NCBI GenBank assembly: GCA_002943765.1
Contig: PQWQ01000021.1
Span: forward strand, 868,001 to 932,000
Direction: 5' to 3'
Source of the DNA: Psoroptes ovis
Lineage: Eukaryota; Arthropoda; Arachnida; Sarcoptiformes; Psoroptidae
Length of the DNA stretch: 64,000 nt
Under the pieces are notes generated by a model, which was not told where the DNA came from, did no database searches, and worked only from the letters and a program-made list of their open reading frames with translations. Position 1 is the first letter of the stretch. The number at the start of each line of letters is the position of its first letter. The position numbers and the translations under genes are program-made. This document shows positions 25,001 through 40,000 of the stretch, one piece after another.

Positions 25001-28000
25001 TGGTCCCATTCATAAATTCAATGATTTTCACACTTGAATCCATTCCATTTACTTTATGGAATCGAATGAATCCATTCATTAATTCATTCATCAGATTCAA
25101 CTTTGACATCTGGTGCCATACCGATAATTTGGTCTCCTTCATCTTCCTCATCTCTGAGAAGGAGGAGGAGGAGGAGGAGGAGGAGAAGAAGAAGAAGAAG
25201 AAGGAGGAGGAGGAGGAGGAGGAGAAGAAGAAGAAGGAGGAGGAGGAGGAGGAGGAAGATGAATCAATTCAAAGAGGAGAGAGATGAAGATAATTCAATT
25301 AAATTAATTGAATTCATTCAATTAATTAATTAATTGAATTCGATTGGCTCCCCCTCCCTCCCTCCTTCCTCCTTCCTCTTTCTCGCTCGCTTATTGAGAG
25401 GAAAAGGTGCAGGTTTTCAAGGTCCTTCTGATTTCTGTTTGTCTATGTGATTATACCCATATATCACCAATGATATATCTTCACACACGCATCGCCACAC
25501 ACACATACTGACACTGACACTGACACCAACATTGATTCACACTGATTCCAAGCTTCGAAAATCGAATCATTTCACTAATTCAAAGCATGGGTCCATTCAT
25601 ATTAGATTGTCCGGAAAGTTTTCGCCAATTATATCGTAGAAAATCATTGAAAAATCGGCAAGAACTTTTCGGACAACCTAAAACATTCCATGATATCGAA
25701 TTTCCGATTTGCCTTTTTGTTTTTGTTTGTTTGTTTTCTCTCGGCAATTCACACATCGGGTATTCACATCACGAATCATCATTTCATATGATGGAACCAT
25801 TCACAAATAATCGTTACATGACAAATGCTGTCCATTTTGTACTGTATATGTGTATGACTCCCTGCATGTCGATATAAGAGCATCCATATATGTCGTATTC
25901 ACACACATATATACGTGAATATACGTGTATATATGTGTGTATATATGATGTGATATATGAGAACATAAATTACACATTTACACACACACGCGAAACATTC
26001 ATAAATTCCGTACAAATCAAATTGTCATCAGTGAAAAAAAAAAATCTGTCATTGTATATGTGAATGGCTCCTCGCTGCCTGCTTGTTTGCCTGGCTGATA
26101 ACGATCTCTGTGCGTGTGTGCATCTGATGAGTTTAATGGATGAAAATAGTTTTTCCATTCGTGGAGCCATTCATAGATTCTATTTCCATTTTTGGAGTCA
26201 TTCATATATTCAGTTATCTGATTGATAAAAATCTCTAAATTCGAAGTTTCCCTGTATTTAACACCATAAGTAATGATCCTTACGATCATAATTTATATGG
26301 CCATGGGACTTGGTTGTCACTAATGATGATGATGATTATCATCAATATTATTACTGGGAGAAATTCATAAATTTTGTTATCAGAGAAATTTCGCCGGGAA
26401 TGATGAACCCAGGGAAATTCCTCAAGGAATTTCTCTGCGAGAAATTTTCCCGAAAATATTCCCGAAAGCCTCGACTCTCCTCTGCCTTTCAGTAAACTGT
26501 CATTAAATTACCAAGTGAAAGGTGTCTCGAACCTCTTGGGCCTCTGGTTGTCAGTATGCCATCCTTTGATCTATGCTCTCGTAGGGCCTTTGTTCTTGTA
26601 TTTAGGGTCGGGACCTGAAGGGTAATTAGTTTCGGGAATTTTCTCTGGGAAAATTTCTTGGAAAATTTCTCATAAATTTCCCACAAGACCAGCCCTTTAC
26701 GTCTTCGAGAAATTTTCCCGAAACTCTCCCAAAAGAAAGTTTCTGTAAATCACTCGTGTTCTTCAATGGTCTACATCGACATGTGTTTTCGATTCGTGTT
26801 CAGACATGATAATGTGGTATATTGGTACACATGTACCCCACTCATAAAATCAGTTACAACATTACTTACACGCACACAGACAGACAGAAATGTTTCCGAA
26901 AATATTTTTAAAATTCTGACCAACCAACCGATCGAATCGAATCGATTCAGATCACGTATTTCGTGTATGAACCCACACACACACACAAATGTGTTTTGTT
27001 TCATTCTAAGTAATAGCCTTTCTTAACAGGTCATTATCTTTAACAAATCAGCAAAATTTTCCAGGCCCCTTTGGGCCCATTTTTCTTTTTTTCAAAAAAA
27101 ATTTTAAACTCGAATTAAATCCAAAAATTTCTGGGAAGTTTCCCTGGGAATTTTCCCGGGAAGTTTCCCAAAAAAATTTTTCAAAAAAAAAAATTCTTCC
27201 CGAAAAATTTCTCAAAATTTTCCAAAAGGTGCATTTCGGCCCAGCAATTGGACCCTGTTAGACCCTAGGGCCCTAAGGCCCTTGTTTACTTTCGGAAATC
27301 CAATTTTGACAAATAATTTAAGGGTCCATCACAAATGAGATTATTTAATTTCGAAAATTTCAAAAATTTGACCAAATCAATCAAATTATTTGACTGTTTA
27401 CTTTCGTTTGCTGTGGATTCGTTTGTTTACTGTTAAGTAAATATACCAGAGTCCGAACTTTTGATCAAGTATACAAATAGCCTCAAGGCTATTTGTACAG
27501 ATGATGTAAATAATATTGGGTTGTCCGAAAAGTTTTTGCTGATTTTTAAATGTTTTTTCATCCAGTAAATTGGCAAAAACTTTCAGGACAACCTAATATA
27601 GTTGACCATTGTGGAGTTCAAGTCCAGCACATCCTAATTCTTATTTGGACAATGAGTCGTTCCGAATTCGCTCTGGCCATAACATTGTGGCCATTCAGTT
27701 CCCGTAGTCAATCATCAAGTGCCACTCGGCGGCCCCTTCGACTATTCTGGTGTTGGTCAGACATCATTAAAAGTTTATAAATGTCTTAGTCGTCATTCGT
27801 CGCTGTTCGAATGTTAAGACACGAAAACTTTTCCAGAAAAATATGTTTTGTGGTTTGTTTCCGATTCATTTCTCTGGAATCATATGTTTCTCGTAAAGTT
27901 TCCCGAGAAAATTTTCCCGGGAAAATTTCCCCGAGAAAAATTTATTACCCTAAATCTGAAGAAATTTTTTAGACGAAAAAAAAAATGGCCATAAAACACA

Positions 28001-31000
28001 TTCATAAATAACGTAATAAAAAAAAATTTATTTGATTTGAATATTTCTTCTTCATTCATTCGTTCATTCAATGACCATAAATTTCTTGGGAAAATTTTCC
28101 CAAAATTTTTCTGAAAAATTACTCAAAAAAAATGGTCAGTACATATGTCTTTGGACCTTGGTGCCGGGGGGGCTGAGCCCCCCAGTCACATGGTCATTTG
28201 TAAACACAGAACCTTCGAAATTTTCCAAGGTCCAAAAGGCTCCATTTCCCTTCTTAGTTCTTCGGAGAGAGGAGGAGAATCGGGCTCGATTTTATTTATT
28301 TTGGGTTGTCCCATAAATTCTTGCGGTTTTTTTAATTTTTTTCCTATTCAAAAAACGGCCAGAACTTATGGGACAACCTAATATTTTATGATCCATAAAA
28401 TTGGCTTTTGATTGGTTGGCTCGAAGAAATAGAAAAAAAAATCGAAGAGCCAAGAAAATCTATTTTTGATAGATTTTCTTGGCCAAACACGCGAGAGAGA
28501 GTCCAAAAACATTCTTCACACCAAACAAACAAACAAACAAATGAACACACACACGAACAAACTATTAGGTTGTCCCATAAGTTTTGACCGTTTTCAAAAT
28601 TTTTTTTCATTTGAAAAACAGCAAAAACTTATGGGACAACCTAATAATACAGAATCCAAAAGTAATCACAGAGAATTCTTAGAAATCCAGAAAGCCCAAG
28701 GAGCCAATGAATCTGAGAAATCATAAAATTCAAAGAGTCCGAAAAAAAGGAATCAATATAAGAGTGAATTGAAAGAATATTTATTTATTCTTTCAATTTC
28801 CAAGAATATATTCCTTTAAGAATATTTTCTTCTTTTGATTCCTTTGAAATCTGTGATTTTTTCGATTCCTTTGATTTCTCAAATTCTGTGATTCCTTTGA
28901 TTTCGTTCATTACTTTCAATTCGTTCGATTTCTTTCAATTTCTTTGATTTCTTTTCGATAATTTCTTTTGATTTTTCTTAGTGCTGTCAAAAAATATGTT
29001 GTTCATATTTTTTTTTTTTGGCAAGATGTTTTCCAGTGCAGCCTCACCCCCCCCCTGTACATCCCCCCGTTCTTCCCCGGGAATTCTCCAATAATTCCAT
29101 GGGATTCTCGAGGAAATCTTGGAGAATTTTCTCGGAATTCGCCCTTGGAATTCCCTTGCAGTATTCCCAAATGAGAATACGAATGTTCATCGAATGTTCA
29201 TTTTGAGATTCACATGTTTTCGTCGATTTCATCGATTTCATGTGTTCTAAGGTTCTCGATGATGGCTCATTGTTTAATCATCATCATCATGAACCATGTC
29301 TTAATGTTCGTGACTCTCGTTTTCGAATTTTTGCTGCGGATACGTTTGGTCCCTAGGCCTCCTTGGCCTTCTGGTTCTTGACCCCCTCTGGGCCCCATGG
29401 CCACCGGTTCTCGGGATCGTGGGTCCCTAGGCCACAGGGCCCCCTTGGCCCCCTTGTTGGTTCCTTTGACCCTTTCAGTCCCTCTGGTTCTCGGGTTCCT
29501 GGGTTCCTTGGTCCCTAGGCCCCTCTGGTTCTAAGGCCCCTTCGGGGACCTTGTGTTTTTCTCCTCTTTCTCTCTCCTCTGTTCATTGATTGATAATTGA
29601 TTACTTGTAATTGTAAGAGTGTCAAAATCCCAAGAACTCAAGATGCCAAGGTCCTTCCAAGGTTGTTCCCTTGGCCCATTCGGGTCACTTGTATCTGGTC
29701 ATGTCCATGGCCCCTTCGGCTATTTCGAGTTTGTGATTTGATTCGAATGATTTTTTCATTATTTTCTCTCCGAATTCATCATCATCAATTTTCAATAATT
29801 ATTTCTATGAACGACCCATGTTTATGATCATTGTTCGTCGTCCAATCATTTCATTTCAATTCCTTGATTACGTACTTTGTGTATGTGTGTTTCATTGTTT
29901 ATTTGCCATTTTTGTTATTAATCCTTATGCTTTCGTAATGCATCAATGATTCAACTAAATCACATTTCATTTTGGTCAAAGTTAATCATCCAACTTCATT
30001 TCCCAAATTTCGGTAAATCACAAAAGAAAATCTGGGAAATTTCCCTGGAAATGTTCCTCGGAAAATTTCCCTGAAAGAATTCTTAATTCATTGAATCCTT
30101 CACCGATATTTTCGGTGAAGGATTCGTTCATCATTTGGCCAAATCAAATCTTGATTTACACATTTTTTCTTTGGTTCATTTGGCACATTTTGGTCCATGC
30201 ATTTTCGGTTCATTGAATCTATGAAGGGCCCCCATTCGGGTATGTGTGGCGTCCATTCTTTCCTTCATTCATTGACTCAAAATGAATCTGGAAGAAATCC
30301 CTTTGTTTTGTGCGCGAGAAATCTTCCCGAAAGTAGAAAAAAATGAGAAATTTTCTCGGAAAAATAAGAAATAAGATTAATTCCTTTTTATATTCCTTAA
30401 TATTATAAGGGTAGGACCCTTTGAAAACTCTCATATTGGGCCTTAAAAGCCTTTGAATAAGTAAATTTTTTCCGAAAATTTGTACACGATTAGTTTCTAC
30501 CATCTATGAATATATCGATAATCCGATTGTTTTTCATTTCGTTTTGTTCGTTCGTGTGATTTATGTCCATAGATTCATGTGTCCCTAAAAAACAGGGGGG
30601 CCAATTTCGGGCCCACCTAGGGCCTACACTGCATCCATCGAATGCATTTCCATTTCTGAGCCTAATTAAGACCAATGAAATTTTTAATTACTTTTCAAAA
30701 TCACTCAGAGTCATTTGATGGTGCGTGTGTAGATATGTGCAACTAGAGTTGGCCAATGAATAGCCTCGAGAACTGCCCTGGCCGCCCTGGGCTTAGTGAT
30801 TATTCCGATATTCTGATGCGTTTCGGATGCGTATCTGTCGGCGCTCATCACGTGACCAGAAAAATTGATCGAAAAATTCGACCGAAAAAAAACCAGAAAA
30901 ATGAAAAATGACTTGGACACGTGCACAGTTTCGGTTCATCGATTTTGCTATCTCTTCACCAATCACGGTTCACTTGCTCGGACCAATCCAAAGCCCAGAG

Positions 31001-34000
31001 CTCAATTGATTTGTCATTACCCATTCGATTTGGTCAATCAGTGTCTCTGCTTCTACTCGGAAGGCACCTTTTGGGCACCTTGCTACTAATTAACGTTTGA
31101 CAATTAATTCGCGTCGCCTCCTCCTCCTCTTCCTCCTCCTCCTCCTCCTCCTCGCTCCTCGTTCAAATTAATTAAAAGTTTTTTTTGTGCTCATTTCGGA
31201 CGGAGCAATTTTGTCAGAAAAAAAAAAAAAAATGGCCAAGTGACAAAAAATTGGCCAAATGAATTTGACAAAATGACGGTATGATGAGATGATTAGATGA
31301 GATGAGATGCAAATGAAAAAGTTTTTACGGGAATTTTTTTTTTTTTTTTTTTTTTTTTGTTGAAAAGTTTCCGGGGAATAATTGAAAAAAATGAAATGAA
31401 TTAAAATGATTTTTTCCCCGCGCTGGGGGTTAAATTATTAGCTTGTCCCATAAGTTCTTGCTGTTTTTTGAATGAAAAAAGTGATTAAAAAACGACAAAA
31501 CTTATAGGACAACCCAATATTTTCAGCTAAAAAGGGTTAATTTTTTGGTTTTTTTCTGAAATTTAACCCCCACTCGCCTGCCAACCTGCAAATGAAATGA
31601 TGGCACAGTCATCATTTTGAAATTAGCTTGTAAGGTTGTCCCATAAATTCTTGCCGTTTTTCGAATGAAAAAAGTGATTAAAAAACGGCAAGAATTTATA
31701 GGACAACCTAATACTTTTTGCTGTTGGTGATGATGGCAGTGATGGTAATGTGAAACATTTTATCTCTGTGATTTGAGCCCCGAAAAAATCATGGTTTGTT
31801 GCTGTGATTGCCGGGAAATTTCTCGGAAAAGTTTCTTGGAAAAATTTCTCATAGTTTCTCGGAAAGTTTCTCGCCAAACCTTTGCTAATCAGTTTTGTTT
31901 CATGTTTACGATGATGGCGCGATGTTATCAGGGTGTTATCACATCGTCGTTACCATCTGAACATCGTCATTTGTGAATTTCGTGAGCTGAAATTTAAAAT
32001 TTTGACAACAAAAAACAAAAATGTTCCCGGGAAATTTCTCGAAACCATCTACCCTTCTCCCACCTCCTATAACCCTTTTAACTCTTTAACTCTTTAATTA
32101 TTATTTTTTCATTCGGTTGACGTGATAAAAATTTTAGTTTTATTTTCGCAGAGAAATTTTCTCGGAAAATTCATGAAATAAATTAAAATTTCGGAAACAT
32201 TTTTGGGGAAATTTTCCTGGAAATTAATTTTATCTTGATTTCTGGGAAATTTCTCAAAATTGAATTTTTTCAAAATTTCATTCAAATTCTCTTATCATCA
32301 TTCGTGAATCTTTCGCTCAAAGAATAGTCCTCATAGTGAGCCTCTCAGTGAACCTCATTTGTGAATTTCTCCAGTTTACACGATGTGCCAAGTCGTTCGT
32401 TTTTTGCTACAAGATAACATCTTTGTGTGTGTAACTTTGTTTATGAATGGCGCCTTGAATGAATGAATATTTGATTCAATGAATGACATGTGATGTTCCA
32501 GTAGCAGTGCCCTGGCTTATCCCTCGAAAATTTGCTGCCAAATTCTCATGATGCTGGGAGCTTTAAGGCTCTAAGCCTTCAAAGTTTGAGGCCAAAAAGT
32601 TTTTCAGGGGAAAAATGTTCCCGAAAGTTCCCTGGCAATTTCAGAGAAAATTTCCCGAAAATTTCGCAAAAATTTTCCATAAATTTTTCATAAATCTTTC
32701 CGTAAATCTTCCCAATGAATAAGGTGAACTTATTCAAATAAAAAAATGAAAAATCTTTTCGGGAAGATTCTTCAAAAAATTCTACAAATTTCTCGGAAAG
32801 TTTCCCATTTTTCATCTATTTTTCGACTTTTAAGCTTCTTTTTCGTGCATACATATTTGATACCTGATAAGGTCTTTCTGATTTCTTGGAAAATTTCTTC
32901 CCGAGAAATTTCCCCTGTCTGCTGATAAATGTTTCAAAAATGTTGATTCGATTCTTTGTTTGCCGATGAGACTATCATTGGATATATGAATGATTTGTTT
33001 GTTTGGTAGTTTTCTGAGTGATTGCAAATTGAATTTCGGGTTTCTAAGGGGTTCGTCTCAATTGGTCCTTAGTCATGGCCCCCTAAAATCGAATGAATTT
33101 TTTGAGAAACTTTCCCAGAAAGGTTATTGCTCCTTTTTTGGGAAAATTTCTTGAAATACGTTTCAGCTTTTTACCATCTTACCATTTGAAAGGGTCTTAT
33201 CTTGGATCAGATTAGGTGATTAATCATTTTGTCATTCGAACCTTTTAACCCTTTTCTTAGTTCTTATTAATCCGGTAATTTAATTTCAAATTTAAATTGT
33301 TTTTTTCTGAGAAATTTTCCGAGAAGAAAAAAATTTTCTGAAAACTTTCTCATTTTCGGAAATCACCCATTCGTATATTCAGTAATCCTGTTTCTTATTA
33401 CATTAGTCGGTCAGTCATTTATCATTCGATTTGACCGCATTTTTAAGGTGGTCGCTATGACCATTTCATGGACCACCTGGTCCGCTGTCCGGCTTTTTCA
33501 AATAGGTTTCCAGGGTATAGACCCGGTAATGATGCACCGACTAATGCCTTCACTAATGGTCATTAAAATGTCCATAAAAAACCGTTCATAAATGAAATGA
33601 TTTGGTTTTATTACCCTCATCATTACTCTTAATGAGGGTGGATTATGTCTTACTGCCTTGACTAATAATGGCAAGGCTATACATTTTCGCATCCACTGTG
33701 TACATTCATTTATGAGGCTCAAAATTAAGTTATCCATGAGTCTAATGATGTTCGGCTCCGATAGAACATTTGGTCACTGATCAATCCAGTTAATACCACC
33801 TCTGTGGTGGTCACCCTTTGAGTTTAGACTCTCAGCCTTACAGAGTTTAAAGCACAGAAGGTCTTTGTCGAAACAGAGTCAGCCAGAGGTTGATGTTTGG
33901 TGGATTTTTGAAAAAATTCCCGGGAAAATTTCCCGGAAAATTCTCGTAAAAATTCCGGAAAGTTTTTTTTATCGAATTATTTTCGTTCGATTTTTTTTTT

Positions 34001-37000
34001 GAATTATTTATTACCGTATCGGAATAATCATTAATCCTCCCCTCCTTGCTCCCCCACTTTCCATCTCATGATCATGTCATTTATGAACAGGCGCCGCATC
34101 CATTAAATTTTTCATCTTCATTTATTCTCTCTCTCGAATTTTCATCGTTAAATGTGATGACTACATTTATGAATGGTCCATGTAAGCAGCATATATTAGG
34201 TTGTCCCATAAGTTCTTGCCGTTTCTCGAATGAAAAAACAATTCAAAAAACGGCAAGAACTTATGGGACAACCTAATAAATTTGAAACATTCGATAGATT
34301 TACTGCTGAGAAAAATATAACGATTTTGGTTGATTCTACTGAGGATGGGGGGGCAAAGTGAGGTCATCCATATAGAATACATTTTACCAACCCCAGCCCC
34401 CTTGTTCTCCAATGGAACATTCCATTTGTGTTCATCCATGTTTCAGTTGAGGAGAAAATCCTTGAAATCCTAGAATTTACAGGGTCATGAACTTGATCAG
34501 TTCAGTGTTTTACAGTTTCCACAGCTACACAGCTTTTCAGAGATTATCATTGATCACCTAAAATTTATGATCACAGAATTTATGAATGGCCCTTTTTTCC
34601 ATGTGTACCAGCATCACATGGTCTCAATTTTCTGCGATTTTTCTGGGAATTTTCCCGGGATTTTCCGCCGATTTTGCCGACTTTTCTCGGGAAAATTCCG
34701 TACCCATTCGACGGCCAAAAGAGCATTCACACTAACGAATCGATCCGGTCCCGTATTCGGGATCATTTCACTAAAAGGTACCCTGCTGAGGCCTGTACCT
34801 TGGATGAATGAAATCAAATCGGCACCTTTTACAAACCAGTCAATTTTGTCAAAGTGTGTCAACCGCAGCATGTGTCGACTAACCTACCTTATCATTGTTA
34901 TACCTCACCTGAGGGTTACTACCGCATACAAACTAATTCCGAAAATAACCTCCTGTGGTTTTCCCGAATATATATATCACCCGAATCATTAATAATAACA
35001 ATGACAAATGTTCGAATGATTCTTGCTTTTCATAAAGTGTCAAATGCACCCGAAAAGTATTCGTATCACGTAACCGAACAATACGTGTGTCTACGGGGCC
35101 TGGTGGCGGTCCAGGGGGTTTGGGTTCCGCCAGAATCTCTGTGGATTCATTCGGCGCCCGTCAGATCGTGGATTCTTTGGCTCCCCCTTGTTTCTACCCG
35201 GCCAGATTCTGGCTTTGAAAAACCGAAAAAAAAAATCACAGTCACTAACTCGAGGGCAATACACAAATAACGTAATTCAATAATGCCATGAATAATTTAA
35301 TGAAGAAAAATTGATATTTTGACAATTCGTTCGTTGGTTGCGTTGAAAAATGAATGAATAAATTTATTTAGGATGTCCCATAAGTTTTTGCCGTTTTTCG
35401 AATGAAAATAATTCTAAAAAAACAACAAGAACTTATGGGACAACCTAATATTTATGAATCTATTCATGACTGTGACATCATTATCATTATTGATCCATCT
35501 CTGCCTGAAACATTCATATATTCAGTTACGCGTAGATTCCATTGAATCATTCGAAATGTAATGAAAAGAAATGAATTCAAATGAATAATCATTACACTTA
35601 GAGTCTTAAACTGTTTTACAGTTTATAGAATATTTCTCTTTTTTTTTTTTTTTTTTAATTTAAAAAATTTTTAAGAAAACGATTCCCGGGAAATTTCCGA
35701 GAAAAATGATCCTTGAAAAGTTTTCCGAGAAAATTTCCCCCGAAAAAAAAAACGAATCATCAATCACTTTGTTTCGATTCGTTGATGATTCTTGGTGATG
35801 ATCCCGATCATTATCGTCATTGATCCATAAGGATCGATTCGATTTGATTTGATTTTCCAACACGATCAATTTGATCAAAAGAGGTCATAATTTTTCTGAA
35901 AAATTTTTCTGAGATTCTTTCGGAAAATTTCCGTAAATAATTTTTCGGAAACATTTCCACTCACCCTTTGTTTACTTATTGTTTCAATTATTTTTATTTT
36001 TTTATTTTTTTTTTTTTTTTGATTTATTTGTTTATCTTTTGTTTGTTTATGTCAAAATTGAAATTCAAATCTCTTCAATTCGGAGAATATTGACTCGTAA
36101 TGAATTCATTTTGTTGAATTCTGCAAAACATCGAGCCTATTACATATGCCACATTCAAATATGCCTTCCGGGCATCATTTTTTAAACAATTCTCAAACAT
36201 CAGTCGTTTGTATTAGGTTGTCCGGTAAATTTTTGCCGATTATATCTTAGCGAATAATGAGAAAACTGGCAAGAACTTATCGGACAATCTAATATTGATT
36301 CTACTCAATTCATCTGGTAAAAATAGTCATATTGATTCCATGTTCAAATAAACTCTTGTGAAGAAAAAATACTTTGAAAATTTCTCAAATTTCAGCCTCT
36401 TACAATCCCTCCCCTTTGCTTCACTAAAATTGATTTTTTTCCGGAAAATTTCCCGAAAACAATTGAAAATCACAAACAAACACGTGTTTGCATTTACGGA
36501 AACTTTCTCTCTCTCCAAAGAAGATTTATTTGTGGAAATCTTTTGAGTATTCTTGAGAATGTTTCCATGGAATATTCTTCAGAAAATTTCCGAGAAACAT
36601 TCTCGAGAAATATTTCTCAAATATTTTTTCGTTTTTCCCAGGAAATTTCTGAAAATTTAGCCTCGAGCAATTACATTATTATTATTTGCTTTTGTTGTCT
36701 GTGATTTTTGATTGTTATTTCGATTTTTATTTATTAATCAATCAATCATTTGTTTTGATTAATCAAGAACCAATGAGATTACAATTTTTACGAATTTGTG
36801 TATGTCAATTTATTTTGATTAGAAATGAAAAACTACGCCCATTATTTGAGATGTACTGGTATTTATGAATGTCTCCAATGTCGAATCCATCAATTATTCG
36901 TGTTTTTTAATCAAATTTTTGTTTGTCATTTTGGGGAAATTTCCTGGAAATATTACTGGAAACATTTCTCTCTCAGTTTCCAGAAACATTTTCTCCTCTT

Positions 37001-40000
37001 TTCCCGAAAAATTTCCCAAAAAAAAATATTTCCATAATTACAAACATATTTTGACACATTCATATATACCAGTACTGATCAAAAAAATTTTTTGAAAATG
37101 TCAAAAACACACACACCCATTAATAATAAATATTAGGTTGTCCCATAAGTTCTTGCCGTTTTTCTAATGAAAAAAAATTAAAAAACGGCAACAACTTATG
37201 GGACAACCTAATAATTGAATCAGAGAGTGAGGAGAAAAATGTGTCAAATTATTTACATGAATTTTTTTGTTTGCTACTTTGTACTCGGCATAATTAGCCA
37301 TGGGCCGTAGTCGCCAATTGGGACCATGGCGCCCGTAAGCCGCCCACCGAGCGCAAACACCAACTGATCATCATTGTAGCCATCCATTGCTGTTATAAAT
37401 GTCATTTAAATGTGACAAAATGATTGAATATGTTGCATCGAATATAATATGATACGAAGTGAACACAGACAGAAATTGTATCAATTATTTCTGTCTGTGT
37501 ATTATTATTGATATTGTATCGGGTATTGTAAAAACATATTTTTCAGGAGTCGTCCGAAAAATTGTGTCGGTTTTTTCAAATTGACTAGTTACTGTTTAAT
37601 ACGACAGAACTTTAAGGACAACCCCTGATTATTTCGGACTCTGGTTTCGGGTCGTTTCATAACCATGGACCAATGACCATACCCGTAACGATGTCTATGA
37701 GAAGTTTTCAGCATCATTTCGTTAATGGTTGAATTGACAATGTGTTTTAATTGATGAATAATGATGTGCTATGAGGCTATGAGTCTGTCAAGCATATATC
37801 AACCTATTACACACATAACCATGAGCTGTCCAAAATGGCTACGAGCCTGTCAAAAGTCTGTCATATGAATTGATTGATTGATTTATTTATTCATTAAAAT
37901 TGCTAAAACTGTCCAAGTCTAGAAATTTTCTCAGAAACTTTCTCGGGGTTTTTGCAGAATTTTCGTTCCGAGAAAACTTCCCGGGAACCGATTCAGTAAA
38001 AGCATCGAGAAATTCCCGAAAAATTTCCCCCGAAAAATTTGAAAATCCACAAATACAATGACAAATTTTTGTCAACAAAAATTTTTCAATAATCATCATC
38101 ATCATTACTTTGTTTGTGTGTGACATTTTCTGTTGACAAAGCATTTTGCATTTTCAAATTCGGGCGTCCGCGATCATCCACAAGAATAGTTGCTGTCCGA
38201 AAAATTCTGACGTATTCCAATGATAATCTCTCATTGAAATAACATTAATATCGAAGCGACACGACTTTCCGGACAGCCTATTTTCGGTTGTTTGGCAGCA
38301 TTTTCCTCATCTTTGAGATAACAAGAAAATAATGATTACGATGATGATATTCGTTGTTTGTTGTCGTTGTTCCTAAATTATTTATTTCGGTGCACCGTAA
38401 AAAAATGGGGGCGGGAATTCCGTAGTGCACTGAGAGCCACTACCCCCACCACTACTCCCACCACTACCCCCACCACTGCCAACATTTTTCTCCGCTGTCA
38501 AAATGAATTCTCTTTTGAATAAGTAAGATATTTGATCGATTTTTTGAGTGTTTTCGAAATGAGTACAAGTGAAGTAAGCTGATTAATAATTTACGAATAC
38601 GTTGTTTATGAATGGCCCCCAGAAGAAATTTTCAAAATGAAACAATTTTTAACCCTTGAAATTCACCTCTCAAAAACCCCTTTGAACACTTGAAAACCTC
38701 TTGTGTGTGTTTGAGAACCTTCAAAATTTGATTGAAATTCAAATCTCATCCAAGAGAAATGTTCCGGTGAAGAGAAAATTACGAGAAATTTCCCGTAAGT
38801 TTTGCTGGAAATTTTCCAGAAAATATGAAAAATTTGAATTTTGCCAAGCGAACCGCTGTTGCTGCTGCTGCTGTGGCTGCTGCCACGGTTCTTTTACCAA
38901 AGTGAATTGAACCGAAAATCAAGAGGTCGGAGAGACCCTTGTCTTCATATCTTCTTCGATGATGATTATATTAGGTTGTCCCATAAGTTCTTGCCGGTTA
39001 TATCGTAGATAATAATTGGAAAATCGGCAAGAACTTATGGGACAACCTAATATTTGTACAAATGATTATCTAATCTCGTTTAATAATTGATGATTTATGA
39101 ATTATAATGATTCGAAATTGAATCATCATATTGTATCACTGTATATGTGAATGAATTATAAATGAATCTATTCGATGATAATCATCGAAACTCTAACATG
39201 GCCAAACCAACCGAGCATAGCTTCACTAATCATTCATAAATGAAATTGTGTAATGTCATTTATGAATGATAAAATATTAATATGCGTGTATCAAAGGCGC
39301 AACATATTCACATATGTGAATGACCCATACGGGTAGATTTGATGAGGTTCGTTCCTTAGGTTTGATCCATCGCCTTTCGGTTCGGTTGGTTTGGTCATTT
39401 CGAATTCAAATGTCATCACTGTTTGACCGGCGAGGTCAGTTGCGGCTGGTTTATGGTAAGGGTCTCAAATTCTTGGAAAATTTCCCGGAAAACTTCCCGA
39501 GAAACTTACGATAAATTTCCCAAAAAAATTTTCGTGAAATCTTTGTTTATTTGAGAAATTTCCTCGGAAAAAAAATTTCCGAAAACTTTTTCCTGAAAAT
39601 CTTCAATTGACTCTCTGTCAGTGTGTGTAAAAGTTTGAGATGTTTTCCTCCCTTGAAAACAACTTAATTATCAATTAATTAATTATGTACTTAATTATCA
39701 TTATTAAGTTAATGATTATAATAATATTTAATTAGTCCCGGGGCATTTAATCCGGGAGGGGCTCAAATTCCTTGCCCCGCCGGCAATACATTGATTACTA
39801 TGTATTCAAATTCCTTCAAAATCTCCTCCTCCTCCTCCTCTAATTCTCCTCTTCCTCATAAAATTACCATTTTTAGCTCAGGGAAATATTTCCGAAAAAA
39901 AACTCGAATAGAAATTTCCCCGTAATTATATGAGCACACACCATCACCATCATGATCATCATATGTAATAATTATGATAATTAGTATTTTCAAAGCTTCG

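Noticed and set aside
25000..25333. Glu/Lys- or Arg-rich protein from the GGA/GAA repeat
   Set aside because: A microsatellite is open in all frames. No upstream or downstream exon supports a gene.
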